Source: Sphingomonas gei
Lineage (GTDB): Bacteria > Pseudomonadota > Alphaproteobacteria > Sphingomonadales > Sphingomonadaceae
Assembly: GCF_004792685.1 (NCBI RefSeq)
Contig: NZ_SRXT01000001.1
Span: forward strand, 682,001 to 746,000
Length of the DNA stretch: 64,000 nucleotides
Direction of reading: 5' to 3'
Program-made: the position numbers and the translations under genes
Notes under the pieces: generated by a model
What the model saw: only the letters and a program-made list of their open reading frames with translations
Databases searched by the model: none
Told to the model about the DNA's origin: nothing
In this document: positions 32,188-42,567 of the stretch, piece after piece
Position numbering within the stretch: the stretch's first letter is position 1
How the letters are laid out: every line of letters starts with the position of its first letter

Positions 32188-32457
32188 AGGGATAAATCCT
32201 TCCGGTTGAGCCTCTGGGAAGCGGGAACCGCGAAGCGTTCGCGGCACCGGGTTATGATGCTTCCCATGCGGGGTTGAGGCGGCGCCTTTAGCCGAAGTCC
32301 CGGCAGGAAACAAGCGGAACAAGTTCAGAACATCCTGTTGACGTCGGAACGTTAATGGAACATAAAGGGTTCAGAAGCGGGGCATGGAACGCCCCGCCAC
32401 GCCAAGCCGTTGGAATCATTGTATTCCCGCTGTTTATGCGCGGACAGGAGCCGTTTG

Positions 32458-32673
32458 ATGACTGGATTTGCGATCGCCCTGCTGTTCGGCTCCGCCTTCA
32501 TTGTCTCGGTGTGGACGATGATCGCCACGATCCGCCCGCAGCTTCATCGTTTCGCCGAGCTGTTCGGCACTGCATCCAGCCTGCCTGCCCTCCCGGGGCG
32601 GCTCAGCCGGGTTACGGTTCGAGCCGTTCCGGCGCGCCTGCCGATGCGGGCGCCGCTGCGCGCTGCTGCTTGA
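32458..32673 (+). CDS. Small hypothetical membrane protein
   Basis: 71 aa with one N-terminal hydrophobic helix (GFAIALLFGSAFIVSVWTMI) followed by a basic, proline-containing cytoplasmic tail. AGGAG lies 7 nt before the ATG. It converges with and overlaps the last 62 nt of pssA on the opposite strand. No family is recognised. The good ribosome-binding site and membrane-like start favour a real gene, but it could be spurious. Confidence 0.5.
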   Translation: MTGFAIALLFGSAFIVSVWTMIATIRPQLHRFAELFGTASSLPALPGRLSRVTVRAVPARLPMRAPLRAAA

Positions 32674-33487
32674 TTCGCCGATAGCTGCGCACGCTGAACG
32701 GGATCGAGGCGAGATATGACGCCGCCATCAGCGCCAGCGTCGGCCAGGGGGCCGAGACCAGAGCCGCGACGACCACCACCAGCACCGCGATGGCCTCGAA
32801 GCGCATCCGCTGCTTGAGGCGGACGGTAGGCGCAAAAGTGGCGATGCTCGAAATCAGCAGCACCGCGATGAACGCTGTCCACGGCGCGATTACCGCGGGC
32901 GTACGCAGCAAGTGATTGACGGTCTCGACCCAGAGCATTGGCGTAAGATCGCTCACCGGCGGCCGGAGCAGTTCTTCGGTCCAGTTCCACAGGAAGACCG
33001 GCGCGAGCGCAAGCATCGCGCCGGCGGGCGCCGGCACTCCGGTGAGGAAGCCCGCCGATTTGTGCGGCTGATGCTCGCGATCGATCTGCGCATTGAACCG
33101 CGCGAGACGCAGCGCGCAGAACAAAGCGAGCAGCAACGCGATCATCCAGCCGAAACGGCCAAGACCGTTCAGCGACCAGAGATAGAGGATCAGTGCCGGC
33201 GCGACGCCGAACGAGATCGCGTCGGACAGACTGTCGAGCTCCGCCCCGAAGCGGCTCTCGGCCCGCACCAGCCGGGCGATCTTGCCGTCGAGCCCGTCGA
33301 GCACCGCCGCCGCGAGCACCATCAGCACGGCGACTTCCCAATTGCCGAGAATGGCGAAGCGGATTGCCGTGAGGCCCGAGCAGAGCGCGAGCGCAGTAAC
33401 GGTGTTGGGCAACACCGCGCGAAGCGGGATCCCGCCTTCGCGCCGCAGCCTGGGAATGGTTCGCCTGCCCACCCGGGGCGGCCTCAT
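32612..33487 (-). CDS. pssA: CDP-diacylglycerol--serine O-phosphatidyltransferase
   Basis: Makes phosphatidylserine from CDP-diacylglycerol and serine. 291 aa membrane protein with the complete CDP-alcohol phosphotransferase motif [18 protein letters not shown] followed by AELDSLSD (residues about 63-90), and about seven further helices. The arrangement with psd (4 nt ATGA overlap, psd upstream) marks the phosphatidylethanolamine branch and the type II, membrane-bound Pss. Confidence 0.95.
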   Translation of the reverse strand: MRPPRVGRRTIPRLRREGGIPLRAVLPNTVTALALCSGLTAIRFAILGNWEVAVLMVLAAAVLDGLDGKIARLVRAESRFGAELDSLSDAISFGVAPALILYLWSLNGLGRFGWMIALLLALFCALRLARFNAQIDREHQPHKSAGFLTGVPAPAGAMLALAPVFLWNWTEELLRPPVSDLTPMLWVETVNHLLRTPAVIAPWTAFIAVLLISSIATFAPTVRLKQRMRFEAIAVLVVVVAALVSAPWPTLALMAASYLASIPFSVRSYRRIKQQRAAAPASAGAPERLEP

Positions 33488-34212
33488 TGCGCGACGCCGG
33501 CCGCGCGCGGCGCTCCCAAGCGCGCGAGGATCGTCTCGCCGGCGATCGCGCGCTGGCCGAGCGCGACTTCGACGCCGTACGCTTCCGGAATGAAGACGTC
33601 GACGCGGCTGCCGAAGCGAATCAGGCCGACCCGCTGACCGCCGACCACCATGTCGCCCGCCTTGACGAAGCTGACGATGCGCCGGGCAATGAGCCCGGCG
33701 ATCTGGGTGAACCCGATCCGCAGCCCGTTCTTATCCTCGACGATGATGTACTGGCGCTCATTCTCTTCGCTCGCCTTGTCGAAATCGGCGTTCATGAACT
33801 TGCCGGCGATATAGATGACGTGGCGAATCGTGCCCGTGATCGGGGTGCGATTGATGTGCACGTCGAACACGCTCATGAACACCGATACGCGAAGCATGCT
33901 GCCTTCCCCCAGAGCATGGGGGCCGGCGAGTTCGGGAGGAAGCTCCACCCGCTCGATCATCGTGATCAGCCCGTCGGCGGGCGAGACGATCAGCCCCTCG
34001 CCTTGTGGCGTGACTCGCACCGGATCGCGAAAGAACGCCGCGACGCCGAGCGTGAGGAACACGAGCGGCCAGGTGATGAAATCCCAGACGAACAGGCTGA
34101 CGAGCGCGATTGCGCCCGCGATCAGCACATATTTGCGCCCCTCCGGGTGGATGTCGGGGAAACGCCACTTCACATTCGAGGTACCAATGGGGGGCTTGTC
34201 GAGCGATGCCAT
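33484..34212 (-). CDS. psd: Phosphatidylserine decarboxylase
   Basis: Converts phosphatidylserine to phosphatidylethanolamine. 242 aa, the short form typical of alphaproteobacteria. N-terminal hydrophobic anchor about 28-55. The C-terminal self-cleavage site that generates the pyruvoyl group is FGSRVDVF (Gly-Ser bond), and the conserved [14 protein letters not shown] segment lies near 110. Coupled to pssA by ATGA and divergent from the methyltransferase gene. Confidence 0.94.
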   Translation of the reverse strand: MASLDKPPIGTSNVKWRFPDIHPEGRKYVLIAGAIALVSLFVWDFITWPLVFLTLGVAAFFRDPVRVTPQGEGLIVSPADGLITMIERVELPPELAGPHALGEGSMLRVSVFMSVFDVHINRTPITGTIRHVIYIAGKFMNADFDKASEENERQYIIVEDKNGLRIGFTQIAGLIARRIVSFVKAGDMVVGGQRVGLIRFGSRVDVFIPEAYGVEVALGQRAIAGETILARLGAPRAAGVAQ

Positions 34213-34457
34213 GCCGCGCGGTGTAGCCGCATGGCCATCGCTTTCCTAGACGGCGCCGCGAGTTTCGTACGGCCGCCTGCGGGGCGGTCCGTCGCAGATC
34301 GGCTTTGCGGGACGCGGCTGGTGGTGTATCTGCCGCCGCCAATGGTTCGAGTTCGGCGCGATTGTCCGCGATTGGAGCAATTGCCGCGCTTGAATGTTCG
34401 TTCGTTTTGGCAGAGGCGCCTGCGCCGGATTTGCCACGACAGCTGCAAAGGACCCTA

Positions 34458-35078
34458 ATGCCTGCATCGACCGTCTCCGCAAAGCGCCGCCGTGCCAGCA
34501 TGCGCGCCGCCGGAGTGTCCTCGCCCTGGGTGATGTTTCTCAAGGGGTTCTTCAAGCACCCGGTGATGGTGGGCGCGATCGCCTCTTCGTCGCAGCGTCT
34601 GGTGCGGCACATGCTCGCGCCGGTCGACTGGGAGAATTGCAAGCTGTTCGTCGAATACGGCCCCGGCGTCGGCACCTTCACGCGTCCGATACTCGAGCGC
34701 CTCGCGCCCGACGCCAAACTCATCGTGATCGACACCAACCCCGATTTCATCCGTTATCTCAAGCATGTGATCGATGATCCGCGCTTGATCGCGGTCAATG
34801 ATTCGGCAGCGGACATCAAGCGGATCGTCGCCGATCACGGCTTCGAGCATGCCGATTTCATCGCATCCGGCCTCCCCTTCTCGACGCTGCCGGCCGGCGT
34901 GGGCGACGCGATCGCCCAGGCGACGCACGACGTGCTCCGCAAGGACGGCGCGTTCCTGGTCTATCAATACAACCCCAAGGTCCGGAACTTCCTGACGCCC
35001 TATTGGGAGCATATCGATCACGAGGTCGAATGGTGGAACATTCCGCCGGCGCAGCTCTGGTGGGCGTGGAAGAAATAG
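34458..35078 (+). CDS. Class I SAM-dependent methyltransferase, probable phospholipid N-methyltransferase (PmtA-like)
   Basis: 206 aa. SAM-binding motif I is VEYGPGVGTFTRPIL near residue 70, with the motif II acidic strand VIDTNPDFIRYLK. A basic N-terminus and the ASSSQRLVRHML segment resemble bacterial PmtA and rRNA-adenine-dimethylase-like lipid methyltransferases. PmtA methylates phosphatidylethanolamine three times to phosphatidylcholine. The divergent psd-pssA pair supports a phospholipid substrate, but this is inference. AAAGGA precedes the ATG at 34458. Confidence 0.75.
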   Translation: MPASTVSAKRRRASMRAAGVSSPWVMFLKGFFKHPVMVGAIASSSQRLVRHMLAPVDWENCKLFVEYGPGVGTFTRPILERLAPDAKLIVIDTNPDFIRYLKHVIDDPRLIAVNDSAADIKRIVADHGFEHADFIASGLPFSTLPAGVGDAIAQATHDVLRKDGAFLVYQYNPKVRNFLTPYWEHIDHEVEWWNIPPAQLWWAWKK

Positions 35079-35344
35079 GGCGGCCTGTTGGCCGGTTTCG
35101 GGCATGTCGCGGATATAAAATCCCTTCCCCCGCGGAAACGGGGCCATCTCGCGAGCGAGCGGCAAACGCATCGACGCGCTCCTGGATGATGTTGGAGATG
35201 GGCTCCCGCATTCGCGGGTGCCGAAAATATGTTCGCGGACTAACCGTGGAGTGCGAGGCGCAGCTTCCGCGCGAGCGGCGCTTGATCCCCCTTCCCCATC
35301 CTCCTAGACGCTCGCCCAAACCCTAAACTGAGGACAGCGAGCAC

Positions 35345-36568
35345 ATGGCGAAGATCAAGGTTGCAACGCCGGTCGTGGAGATCGACGGCGACGAGATGAC
35401 GCGGATCATCTGGCAGTGGATCCGCGAGCGCCTGATCCTCCCCTATCTCGACATCGACTTGAAATATTACGACCTCGGCGTCGAGAAGCGCGACGAGACC
35501 AACGACCAGATCACGATCGATTCGGCAGAAGCGATCAAGCAGTACGGCGTCGGCGTGAAGTGCGCGACGATCACCCCGGACGAGCAGCGCGTCGAGGAAT
35601 TCGGCCTCAAGGAAATGTGGAAATCGCCCAATGGCACGATCCGCAACATCCTGGGCGGCACGATCTTCCGCGAGCCGATCGTGATCTCCAACGTCCCGCG
35701 TCTCATTCCGGGCTGGACCAAGCCGATCGTCGTCGGCCGCCACGCATTCGGCGACCAATATCGCGCCACCGACTTCAAGGTGCCGGGCGCTGGCAAGCTG
35801 CGCCTCGTCTGGGAAGGCGATAATGGCGAGACGATCGACCGCGAAGTCTACAGTTTCAAGGACGCGGGTGTCGCGCTGGCGATGTACAACCTAGATGATT
35901 CGATCCGCGACTTTGCGCGCTCTTCGCTCAACTACGGCCTCAACCTCGGCTGGCCGGTGTACCTCTCGACCAAGAACACGATCCTCAAGGCCTATGACGG
36001 CCGCTTCAAGGATCTGTTCCAGGAAGTGTTCGAGACCGAAGGCTTCCAGGAGAAGTTCAAGGAAGCGGGCATCGTCTACGAACACCGCCTGATCGACGAC
36101 ATGGTCGCGTCCGCGCTCAAATGGCATGGCGAGTTCGTCTGGGCGTGCAAGAATTATGACGGCGACGTCCAGTCGGACCAGGTCGCGCAGGGCTTCGGCT
36201 CGCTCGGGCTGATGACTTCGGTACTGATGAGCCCCGACGGCAAGACGATCGAGGCGGAGGCGGCGCACGGCACCGTCACGCGTCACTATCGCCAGCACCA
36301 GCAGGGCAAGGCGACCTCGACCAACCCGATCGCCTCGATCTTCGCATGGACTGGCGGCCTTCGGTATCGCGGCAAGTTCGACGGCACGCCGGACGTCACA
36401 CGCTTCGCCGAAACGCTGGAAGCGGTCTGCATCAAGACCGTCGAGAGCGGTGCGATGACCAAGGACCTCGCCTTGCTGATCGGACCCGAACAGGCCTGGA
36501 TGACGACCGAGCAGTTCTTCGAGACGGTTCGCGTCAATCTCGAGAACGAAATGGGCAGCTGGCAATAA
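35345..36568 (+). CDS. icd: NADP-dependent isocitrate dehydrogenase (eukaryotic-type)
   Basis: Oxidative decarboxylation of isocitrate in the TCA cycle with NADPH formation. 407 aa, of the homodimeric type related to mitochondrial IDH2 rather than the E. coli enzyme. Diagnostic segments: [19 protein letters not shown] at 10-28, [19 protein letters not shown] near 95 and [15 protein letters not shown] near 305. GAGGA lies upstream of the ATG. Followed by an intrinsic terminator. Confidence 0.96.
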   Translation: MAKIKVATPVVEIDGDEMTRIIWQWIRERLILPYLDIDLKYYDLGVEKRDETNDQITIDSAEAIKQYGVGVKCATITPDEQRVEEFGLKEMWKSPNGTIRNILGGTIFREPIVISNVPRLIPGWTKPIVVGRHAFGDQYRATDFKVPGAGKLRLVWEGDNGETIDREVYSFKDAGVALAMYNLDDSIRDFARSSLNYGLNLGWPVYLSTKNTILKAYDGRFKDLFQEVFETEGFQEKFKEAGIVYEHRLIDDMVASALKWHGEFVWACKNYDGDVQSDQVAQGFGSLGLMTSVLMSPDGKTIEAEAAHGTVTRHYRQHQQGKATSTNPIASIFAWTGGLRYRGKFDGTPDVTRFAETLEAVCIKTVESGAMTKDLALLIGPEQAWMTTEQFFETVRVNLENEMGSWQ

Positions 36569-36590
36569 CCGGCGACCCCGGCAAAACGGA

Positions 36591-36616
36591 AAGGGCGGCC
36601 GCAGCCGCCCTTTTTT
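36591..36616 (+). terminator. Intrinsic terminator of icd
   Basis: A 9 bp stem AAGGGCGGC (36591-36599) with GCCGCCCTT (36604-36612), CGCA loop, running into a TTTTTT tract. It begins 23 nt after the icd stop. Confidence 0.9.
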
Positions 36617-36700
36617 GTGCAGCCCTGGGGAATCCGCGCATGGGCAACGCCGCGAGTGTCGCGGCCAATCCGCGCTACGGGTTGCAATGTAGGAGTAGAA

Positions 36701-36719
36701 ATGCTGGCATATGCAGCAT
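36701..36719. promoter_or_regulatory. Dyad ATGCTG-GCATATG-CAGCAT
   Basis: A 19 bp near-palindrome centred on GCATATGC, between the icd terminator and the antiporter start. Possible operator; no regulator can be named. Confidence 0.35.
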
Positions 36720-36768
36720 GGTTTGTTCCGCTCCCAGCCTGCCCCTCGATTGCCGGTCTCACGAAATA

Positions 36769-36791
36769 AAATTGCGAAATGAACGCAATTT
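36769..36791. promoter_or_regulatory. Inverted repeat AAATTGCG-N7-CGCAATTT upstream of the antiporter gene
   Basis: Perfect 8 bp arms (36769-36776 and 36784-36791) separated by AAATGAA, 36 nt before the antiporter ATG, in an unusually AT-rich patch. Could be an operator or a 5' UTR hairpin controlling translation. Confidence 0.4.
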
Positions 36792-36827
36792 CCGCCAATT
36801 GAATCAATTCAGCGCGCGGATCGGCTG

Positions 36828-38603
36828 ATGCTCACTCTGCAGAATAGCGGATTCAGCGACGCGCTGGTGATTCTGGGCGCCGCCGGGCTGGTCATCCCCG
36901 CCTTTGCGCGCTTCCGGATCAGTCCCGTCATCGGGTTCATCCTCGTCGGCGCGCTGGTGGGACCCGCCGGGCTCGGTTCGCTGATCGGCCAGAGCCCATG
37001 GCTCTATTATTTCACCATCTCGGATGCGCATTCGATCGAGCCGTTCGCCGAATTCGGCATCATCCTGCTGCTGTTTTCGATCGGGCTCGAGCTCTCGTTC
37101 AAGCGATTATGGGCGATGCGCAAGCTGGTCTTCGGCGTCGGCGCGGCGGAACTGCTCGGCGCTGGCCTGATCCTCGCCGCCGCGCTCTATTTGACCGGGC
37201 TCAGCACCGGCGGCGCGATCGGGCTCGGGCTCGCTCTCGCTTTGTCTTCGACTGCGTTGGTGATCCCGATCGCGGGAACGACCAGCGCGGTGGGCCGCGC
37301 CGCGTTCGCGATGTTGCTGTTCGAAGATCTGGCGCTGGTCCCGATCATCTTCGGTCTGGGCGCTTTGGCACCGTCGGCGGGCGCCGCCGGAGCGATGGGA
37401 CTGCTCACGACGCTCGGGCTGGGAATCCTGACGGTCGCGATATTGTTCGTCGGCGGACGGGTGCTGCTACCGCGGATGTTCGGCCAGGCGGCGCGCACCA
37501 AGAGCCCCGAACTGTTCCTCGCCGCCAGCCTGCTCGTCGTGATCGCCGCCAGCCTGGCGACCGCCGCTGCCGGCTTGTCCCCGATCGTCGGCGCGCTGAT
37601 TGCCGGGCTGCTGATCGCCGAGACCGAATATCACGGCGAAGTCGAGGCGATCACGGCGCCGTTCAAGGGCCTCGCGCTCGGCGTGTTCCTGATCACCGTG
37701 GGAATGCGACTCGATCTCGGCTTCGTCATCGCCAATTGGGCGCCTTTGCTGGGCGCGACCGTGATGGTGATGGTGGTCAAGGTCGCCGTGACCACGGGAC
37801 TGCTCAAGCTCTCCGGCGCGCGTACCGGCACCGCCACCGAGACCGGCGTGCTGATGGCGAGCCCGTCCGAGACGACGCTGATCGTGCTCGGCGTCGCCGG
37901 TGCCGCAGGGTTGATCTCGGGCGGCACCGCCGCGTTCTGGACCACCGTAACCGCGATCGGACTGACCGCCACGCCGCTGCTGGCCAAGGCGGGCCAATTG
38001 TTCTCGCGGCTGATCGAGCAGCAGGAGAAAGACGATGCGCCGGCAGCCGTGGCTGCAGCCGGCCCGGGCACGATCGTCATCGGCTTCGGCCGGGTCGGGC
38101 GCACCGTCGCCGACATGCTGCGGCGCCACGATCTGCCGTATCTCGGGGTCGACGCCGACATCGACAACGTCAACACCGCGCGCAAGGAGGGCTACGCCGT
38201 ATTGTTCGGGGATGTGACCCGCAACGAGCTGGTCGACCAGCTCAAGCTCGGCCATGCCAAGGCGCTGGTGCTGACGATGGACGATCCGGTGCTCACCGTA
38301 CGGCTTACCAAGCGCGTGCGGGGCTGGGTTCCCGATCTGCCGATCATCGCCCGCGCCCGTGACGGCGCGCATGCCGCCGAGCTCTACAAAGCGGGTGCCA
38401 CCGATGCCGTGCCCGAGACACTCGAGAGCTCGCTCCAGCTTTCGGAAGCGGTGCTCGTCGATGTCGGCATCGCGGTGGGGCCGGTGATCGCGTCGATCCA
38501 CGAGAAGCGCGACGAGATGCGCAAGCAGATCAAGGAAGCCTCGGATCTCGACCGCGAACCGCGGATGCGGCTGCGGCGCATGCGGCAGACCGAAGCCGGA
38601 TAG
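36828..38603 (+). CDS. Monovalent cation:proton antiporter-2 family protein with RCK domain (KefB/KefC-like)
   Basis: 591 aa. Residues 1-390 form a 12-13 helix CPA2 Na+/H+ exchanger domain (EFGIILLLFSIGLELSFKRL near 77; ALSSTALVIPIAGTT near 140). The C-terminal part (about 405-560) is a TrkA-N/RCK nucleotide-binding domain with IVIGFGRVGRTVADML and an acidic VDADIDN strand end. Known relatives exchange K+ or Na+ for H+ and some are gated by glutathione adducts. The gene stands alone. A GST is encoded at 45454-46077 but is not adjacent. Ion specificity cannot be read from sequence. Confidence 0.9.
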   Translation: MLTLQNSGFSDALVILGAAGLVIPAFARFRISPVIGFILVGALVGPAGLGSLIGQSPWLYYFTISDAHSIEPFAEFGIILLLFSIGLELSFKRLWAMRKLVFGVGAAELLGAGLILAAALYLTGLSTGGAIGLGLALALSSTALVIPIAGTTSAVGRAAFAMLLFEDLALVPIIFGLGALAPSAGAAGAMGLLTTLGLGILTVAILFVGGRVLLPRMFGQAARTKSPELFLAASLLVVIAASLATAAAGLSPIVGALIAGLLIAETEYHGEVEAITAPFKGLALGVFLITVGMRLDLGFVIANWAPLLGATVMVMVVKVAVTTGLLKLSGARTGTATETGVLMASPSETTLIVLGVAGAAGLISGGTAAFWTTVTAIGLTATPLLAKAGQLFSRLIEQQEKDDAPAAVAAAGPGTIVIGFGRVGRTVADMLRRHDLPYLGVDADIDNVNTARKEGYAVLFGDVTRNELVDQLKLGHAKALVLTMDDPVLTVRLTKRVRGWVPDLPIIARARDGAHAAELYKAGATDAVPETLESSLQLSEAVLVDVGIAVGPVIASIHEKRDEMRKQIKEASDLDREPRMRLRRMRQTEAG

Positions 38604-38680
38604 CAAAACAGGTATCGAACACGGGCTTGCGGGGCGCTGCGCGAGCGCGCATCCCGGCGCGTCAATCAGGAGCATATTTG

Positions 38681-39205
38681 ATGATCGCTGCCCTTTTGCT
38701 TGCCGGCTTGCTCGCCGGACAATCCGCACCCGCAGCGTCCGCCGATCCCCTGGCGCCGGCGCGCGAAGGAAAATTGCGCTGCATCGCGCCCAATGCGGCG
38801 CGGCTCACTTGCCACGCGATCATTCGATACAAGGTGGATAGCGACGGCGACTTCGATGCCACGGTGACCGGATTGGTCTCACGCGATTCGACGGTCCTGC
38901 TGCGCTACAAGACCTTCGGCCGGGTCGAGCAAGGCGGAGTCTGCGCGATGATGCGAACGAGCGACTTCCAGAACGGCACGTTGCTCAGCAGTGGCCGGCC
39001 CCTGGCCCCGAATGCCGACAATGCGATACGGCTGCAGGTGCTCGGTGCGGTGCAGCCGATCCAGGGCAAGAAGCGCTGCTACCTCGATCGCACCGAGGAC
39101 GGCGTGACGCGCAGCGTGGTGACGCTGGACGGTGTGGTGCACCCCGAGCTCAGCCAGACGGTGACCTGGGTCGCGCCGGGCGAAGGCTATGCGGTAGGGC
39201 GTTGA
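38681..39205 (+). CDS. Hypothetical secreted protein
   Basis: 174 aa. Sec signal peptide (MIAALLLAGLLAGQSAPAASA). The mature domain is predicted mostly beta-strand and has four Cys (in LRCIAPNAARLTCHA, GGVCAMM and KKRCYLD), which suggests two disulfides in the periplasm. No family recognised. The start at 38681 was chosen because it begins the signal peptide; an in-frame ATG at 38627 would precede it with an Arg-rich stretch. Convergent with alaS. Confidence 0.65.
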   Translation: MIAALLLAGLLAGQSAPAASADPLAPAREGKLRCIAPNAARLTCHAIIRYKVDSDGDFDATVTGLVSRDSTVLLRYKTFGRVEQGGVCAMMRTSDFQNGTLLSSGRPLAPNADNAIRLQVLGAVQPIQGKKRCYLDRTEDGVTRSVVTLDGVVHPELSQTVTWVAPGEGYAVGR

Positions 39206-39259
39206 TCGATATCCAGCGCGCGGGTCCGCCGGCTGTGCGCCAATCATGGTGCAACCCGG

Positions 39260-41911
39260 TCACGCCGGTTCGCGGGCTCCCATCAGCGCGCCTTTGACCG
39301 CGTCGATCGCGTCCGAGCCCTTGGCTCCGTCAGGACCGCCGCCCTGCGCCATGTCGGGCCGGCCGCCGCCGCCCTGCCCGCCGAGCACGGTCACCGCAGC
39401 CTTGACCAGGTCGACCGCGCTCAGGCCCAGCCCGTCGCTGACGCCGACCGCGACCGAGGCACGGCCCTCATTGACTGCGACCAATGCGACCACACCGCCG
39501 CCGATCCGCGCCTTCGCCTCGTCGACTGCGCCGCGCAGCGCCTTGGGGTCGAGCCCCTCGAGCACCTGGCCGACGAAGTTGATCCCGTTGACTTGCTCCG
39601 GGCCGGCGGGTGCCGCGGCGGCACCGCCGCCCAATGCCAGCGCCTTCTTCGCATCGGCGAGCTCGCGCTCGAGCCGGCGGCGCTCCTCGACCAAAGCAGC
39701 GACGCGTGCCGGCACTTCGTCGGGCGCGCTCTTGAGCACCGCGGCGGCTTCCTTGAGCCGCTCGTCGCGGGCGTTGAGCCATTGCCGCGCCGCCTCGCCG
39801 GTCAGCGCCTCGATGCGGCGGATGCCCGAGGAGACCGCGCTTTCCGAGACGATCTTGAAGAGCGCGATATCGCCCGTCGCATTGACATGGATGCCGCCGC
39901 ACAATTCGACCGAGTAATGCGTGTCGTCGCCCAGACCCATCGAGAGGACGCGGACCTCATCGCCATATTTCTCGCCGAACAGCGCCATCGCGCCCGCGGC
40001 GATCGCATCCTCGGGGGTCATCAGCCGCGTTCCGACTGCCTCGTTGTGGCGGATCTGGGCGTTCACATCGGCCTCGACGTCGGCGATGTCCTGCGCGCTC
40101 AATGCCGAGGGATGCGAGAAGTCGAAGCGCAGCCGATCGGGCGCAACCAGGCTGCCCTTCTGCGTGACATGACCGCCGAGGCGCTTGCGCAGTGCGGCGT
40201 GGAGCAAATGCGTCGCGCTGTGATTGGCGCGGATTTGGTCGCGACGCACCGCGTCGACCGAAAGCCGGACCGTGTCGCCAACGGCGATTTCGCCGCTTTC
40301 GATCTTCGCATGATGCGCATGAAGCCGGCCGAGCGGCTTCGAAGTGTCGTCGACGATCGCACGCATCTTGTCGTTGGCGATCACGCCGGCATCGCCCATC
40401 TGGCCACCCGATTCGCCGTAGAACGGCGTCTGGTTGGTGAGGATGGTCACCGCCTCCCCGACACCCGCTTTGTCGACGCGCGCACCGTCTCCAACGATAG
40501 CCACGACCTGGCCCTCGCCTTGGGTGCCCGAATAGCCAATGAACTCGGTGCTGCCGAGCGCGTCGGTGATATCGTACCAGACTTCGTCGCTGGCCTTGTC
40601 GCCCGAACCCTTCCACGCCGCGCGGGCGGCGCGCTTTTGTTCGGCCATCGCGGTGTCGAAGCCCGCGCGGTCGACGCCGATGCCGTTGGCGCGCAATGCG
40701 TCCTCGGTCAGGTCATAGGGGAAGCCGAAGGTGTCGTAGAGCTTGAACGCAGTTTCGCCGGGAAGCGTGTCCCCCTCCGCCAGACCTTGCGTGGCCTCGT
40801 CGAGCAGGCGCAAGCCGTTCGCCAGCGTCTGGCGGAAGCGGGTCTCTTCCTGGAGCAGCGTCGCCTCGATCAGCGGCTGCGCACGGACGAGCTCGGGATA
40901 GGCCGCACCCATTTCGGCGACCAACGAAGGGACCATCCGGTGCATCAGCGGATCCTTGGCGCCGAGCAGATGCGCATGCCGCATCGCGCGGCGCATGATC
41001 CGCCGCAGGACATAGCCGCGCCCTTCGTTAGCCGGCAGCACGCCGTCGGCGACGAGAAATCCCGAGGCGCGCAGGTGATCGGCGATCACGCGGTGGCTCG
41101 CCTGGTTGTCGCCGGTGGTCACGGCACCGGTGAGCGCGCCGCTCTCGGCGATCAGCGCCTTGAAGGTATCGGTATCGTAATTGTCGTGCACTCCCTGGAG
41201 CACCGCGGCGACGCGCTCGAGCCCCATGCCGGTGTCGATGCTCGGGCGGGGCAGCTCGCCGATCTGAACGTCATTTTCCTGCAGATATTGCATGAAAACG
41301 AGGTTCCATATCTCGACGAAGCGGTCGCCATCTTCCTCGGGCGAGCCCGGCGGGCCGCCATAGATGTGGTCGCCGTGATCGTAGAAGATCTCCGAGCACG
41401 GGCCGCACGGGCCGTCCGAGCCCATCGCCCAGAAATTGTCCTTGGTCGCGATGCGGATGATGCGGCTCTCGGGAAGCCCGGCGATCTTCTTCCATAGATC
41501 GAACGCCTGATCGTCGGTGTGATAGACCGTTGCGGTGAGCTTGTCCGCCGGAATGCCCCATTCGCGCGTCAGCAGCGTCCACGCATGGGTGATCGCCTGT
41601 TCCTTGAAATAGTCGCCGAACGAGAAATTGCCGAGCATTTCGAAGAAGGTGTGGTGGCGCGCGGTATAGCCGACATTGTCGAGATCATTGTGCTTGCCGC
41701 CCGCACGGACGCATTTCTGCGAGCTGGTCGCGGTCGAATAAGGGCGCGCCTCGAGGCCAGTGAACACGTTCTTGAACGGCACCATGCCGGCGTTGACGAA
41801 CATCAAGGTCGGATCGTTGTGGGGCACCAGCGGCGCGGAGGGGACACGCGCGTGTCCCTGGCCTTCGAAATAGTCGAGGAAGCTGCGGCGGATGTCGTTC
41901 GTGGAAGTCAT
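39260..41911 (-). CDS. alaS: Alanine--tRNA ligase
   Basis: Charges tRNA-Ala. 883 aa. Class II catalytic domain (about 1-240: [38 protein letters not shown]). Editing domain with zinc motif [11 protein letters not shown] near 560 and CGGIHV near 665. C-terminal coiled coil ([19 protein letters not shown]) and Gly-rich DHHA1/C-Ala domain ([16 protein letters not shown]). Full length and intact. recA is often the neighbour; here it is about 4.4 kb away. Confidence 0.98.
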   Translation of the reverse strand: MTSTNDIRRSFLDYFEGQGHARVPSAPLVPHNDPTLMFVNAGMVPFKNVFTGLEARPYSTATSSQKCVRAGGKHNDLDNVGYTARHHTFFEMLGNFSFGDYFKEQAITHAWTLLTREWGIPADKLTATVYHTDDQAFDLWKKIAGLPESRIIRIATKDNFWAMGSDGPCGPCSEIFYDHGDHIYGGPPGSPEEDGDRFVEIWNLVFMQYLQENDVQIGELPRPSIDTGMGLERVAAVLQGVHDNYDTDTFKALIAESGALTGAVTTGDNQASHRVIADHLRASGFLVADGVLPANEGRGYVLRRIMRRAMRHAHLLGAKDPLMHRMVPSLVAEMGAAYPELVRAQPLIEATLLQEETRFRQTLANGLRLLDEATQGLAEGDTLPGETAFKLYDTFGFPYDLTEDALRANGIGVDRAGFDTAMAEQKRAARAAWKGSGDKASDEVWYDITDALGSTEFIGYSGTQGEGQVVAIVGDGARVDKAGVGEAVTILTNQTPFYGESGGQMGDAGVIANDKMRAIVDDTSKPLGRLHAHHAKIESGEIAVGDTVRLSVDAVRRDQIRANHSATHLLHAALRKRLGGHVTQKGSLVAPDRLRFDFSHPSALSAQDIADVEADVNAQIRHNEAVGTRLMTPEDAIAAGAMALFGEKYGDEVRVLSMGLGDDTHYSVELCGGIHVNATGDIALFKIVSESAVSSGIRRIEALTGEAARQWLNARDERLKEAAAVLKSAPDEVPARVAALVEERRRLERELADAKKALALGGGAAAAPAGPEQVNGINFVGQVLEGLDPKALRGAVDEAKARIGGGVVALVAVNEGRASVAVGVSDGLGLSAVDLVKAAVTVLGGQGGGGRPDMAQGGGPDGAKGSDAIDAVKGALMGAREPA

Positions 41912-41966
41912 GGGTGCGACTTAGGGGCGCGCGGCGTTTCGCTCAAGTGAAACGGTTCGATCAGCA

Positions 41967-42500
41967 TCACCGCTTCCGAATCGCCTCGAGCGCATGGATC
42001 TCGCGCCGCGTGGCGAGATCATTGGTCAGCGTGGTCCGCAGGCGTGACAGCGCCTGCTGGATCGCGTCATAGACCTGGTCTGGCACCTCAGCGTCTCCCC
42101 GCGGGCCGAGCCGGCGGCAGATCGCCTTCTGCGCTCCGCCATAGACCTTTCGGGCCTCCTGCGAGAGATAGAGGCCGCCGCCGGCGAAATACCAGTCGCG
42201 CAGCTCGCGCGAGAGCTTTTCGAGGCGAGCGAAGGTCAATCCCGGGTTGCGTGGCCATTTGGGGATCGGCGCGGTGAGGGTCCACAGTTCGAGGTAACGC
42301 GCTTCGCGGGTCTTCGACAATTGCAGGTCATAGCCGTCCATCGCCCTGAGCAGCAGATCGTTGCGCAGTTCGATTTGGCGGGTTCGGGTGTCGATCAGCT
42401 TGAGCAGCGAGCCGATCAGCCCCTGGCCGAACAGCAGGACGAAAACGATGAAGATCGCAGCGCCGCCGGTCGCGCCGGCAAGCAGACTGTTCCAAGGCAT
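41967..42500 (-). CDS. Hypothetical single-pass membrane protein
   Basis: 177 aa: one N-terminal transmembrane helix (GGAAIFIVFVLLFGQGLIG, about 9-29) and a cytoplasmic helical domain rich in Arg and Leu (LRNDLLLRAMDGYDLQLSKT; ALSRLRTTLTNDLATRREIH). No known family recognised. The start MPWNSLLAGATGG at 42500 was preferred to an ATG 12 codons upstream. It lies 55 nt upstream of alaS on the same strand and may be co-transcribed with it. Confidence 0.65.
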   Translation of the reverse strand: MPWNSLLAGATGGAAIFIVFVLLFGQGLIGSLLKLIDTRTRQIELRNDLLLRAMDGYDLQLSKTREARYLELWTLTAPIPKWPRNPGLTFARLEKLSRELRDWYFAGGGLYLSQEARKVYGGAQKAICRRLGPRGDAEVPDQVYDAIQQALSRLRTTLTNDLATRREIHALEAIRKR

Positions 42501-42567
42501 GATCGGCCTCCTCAGATCGTCCGGCGAGCATAGCATAGCTGCCCCATCAACTCGAAGGCGGCGCGGC

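Noticed and set aside
36828..38603. Glutathione-gated KefC/KefF system
   Set aside because: The RCK domain fits, but no KefF/KefG-type partner gene is adjacent, so gating by glutathione adducts is not supported.
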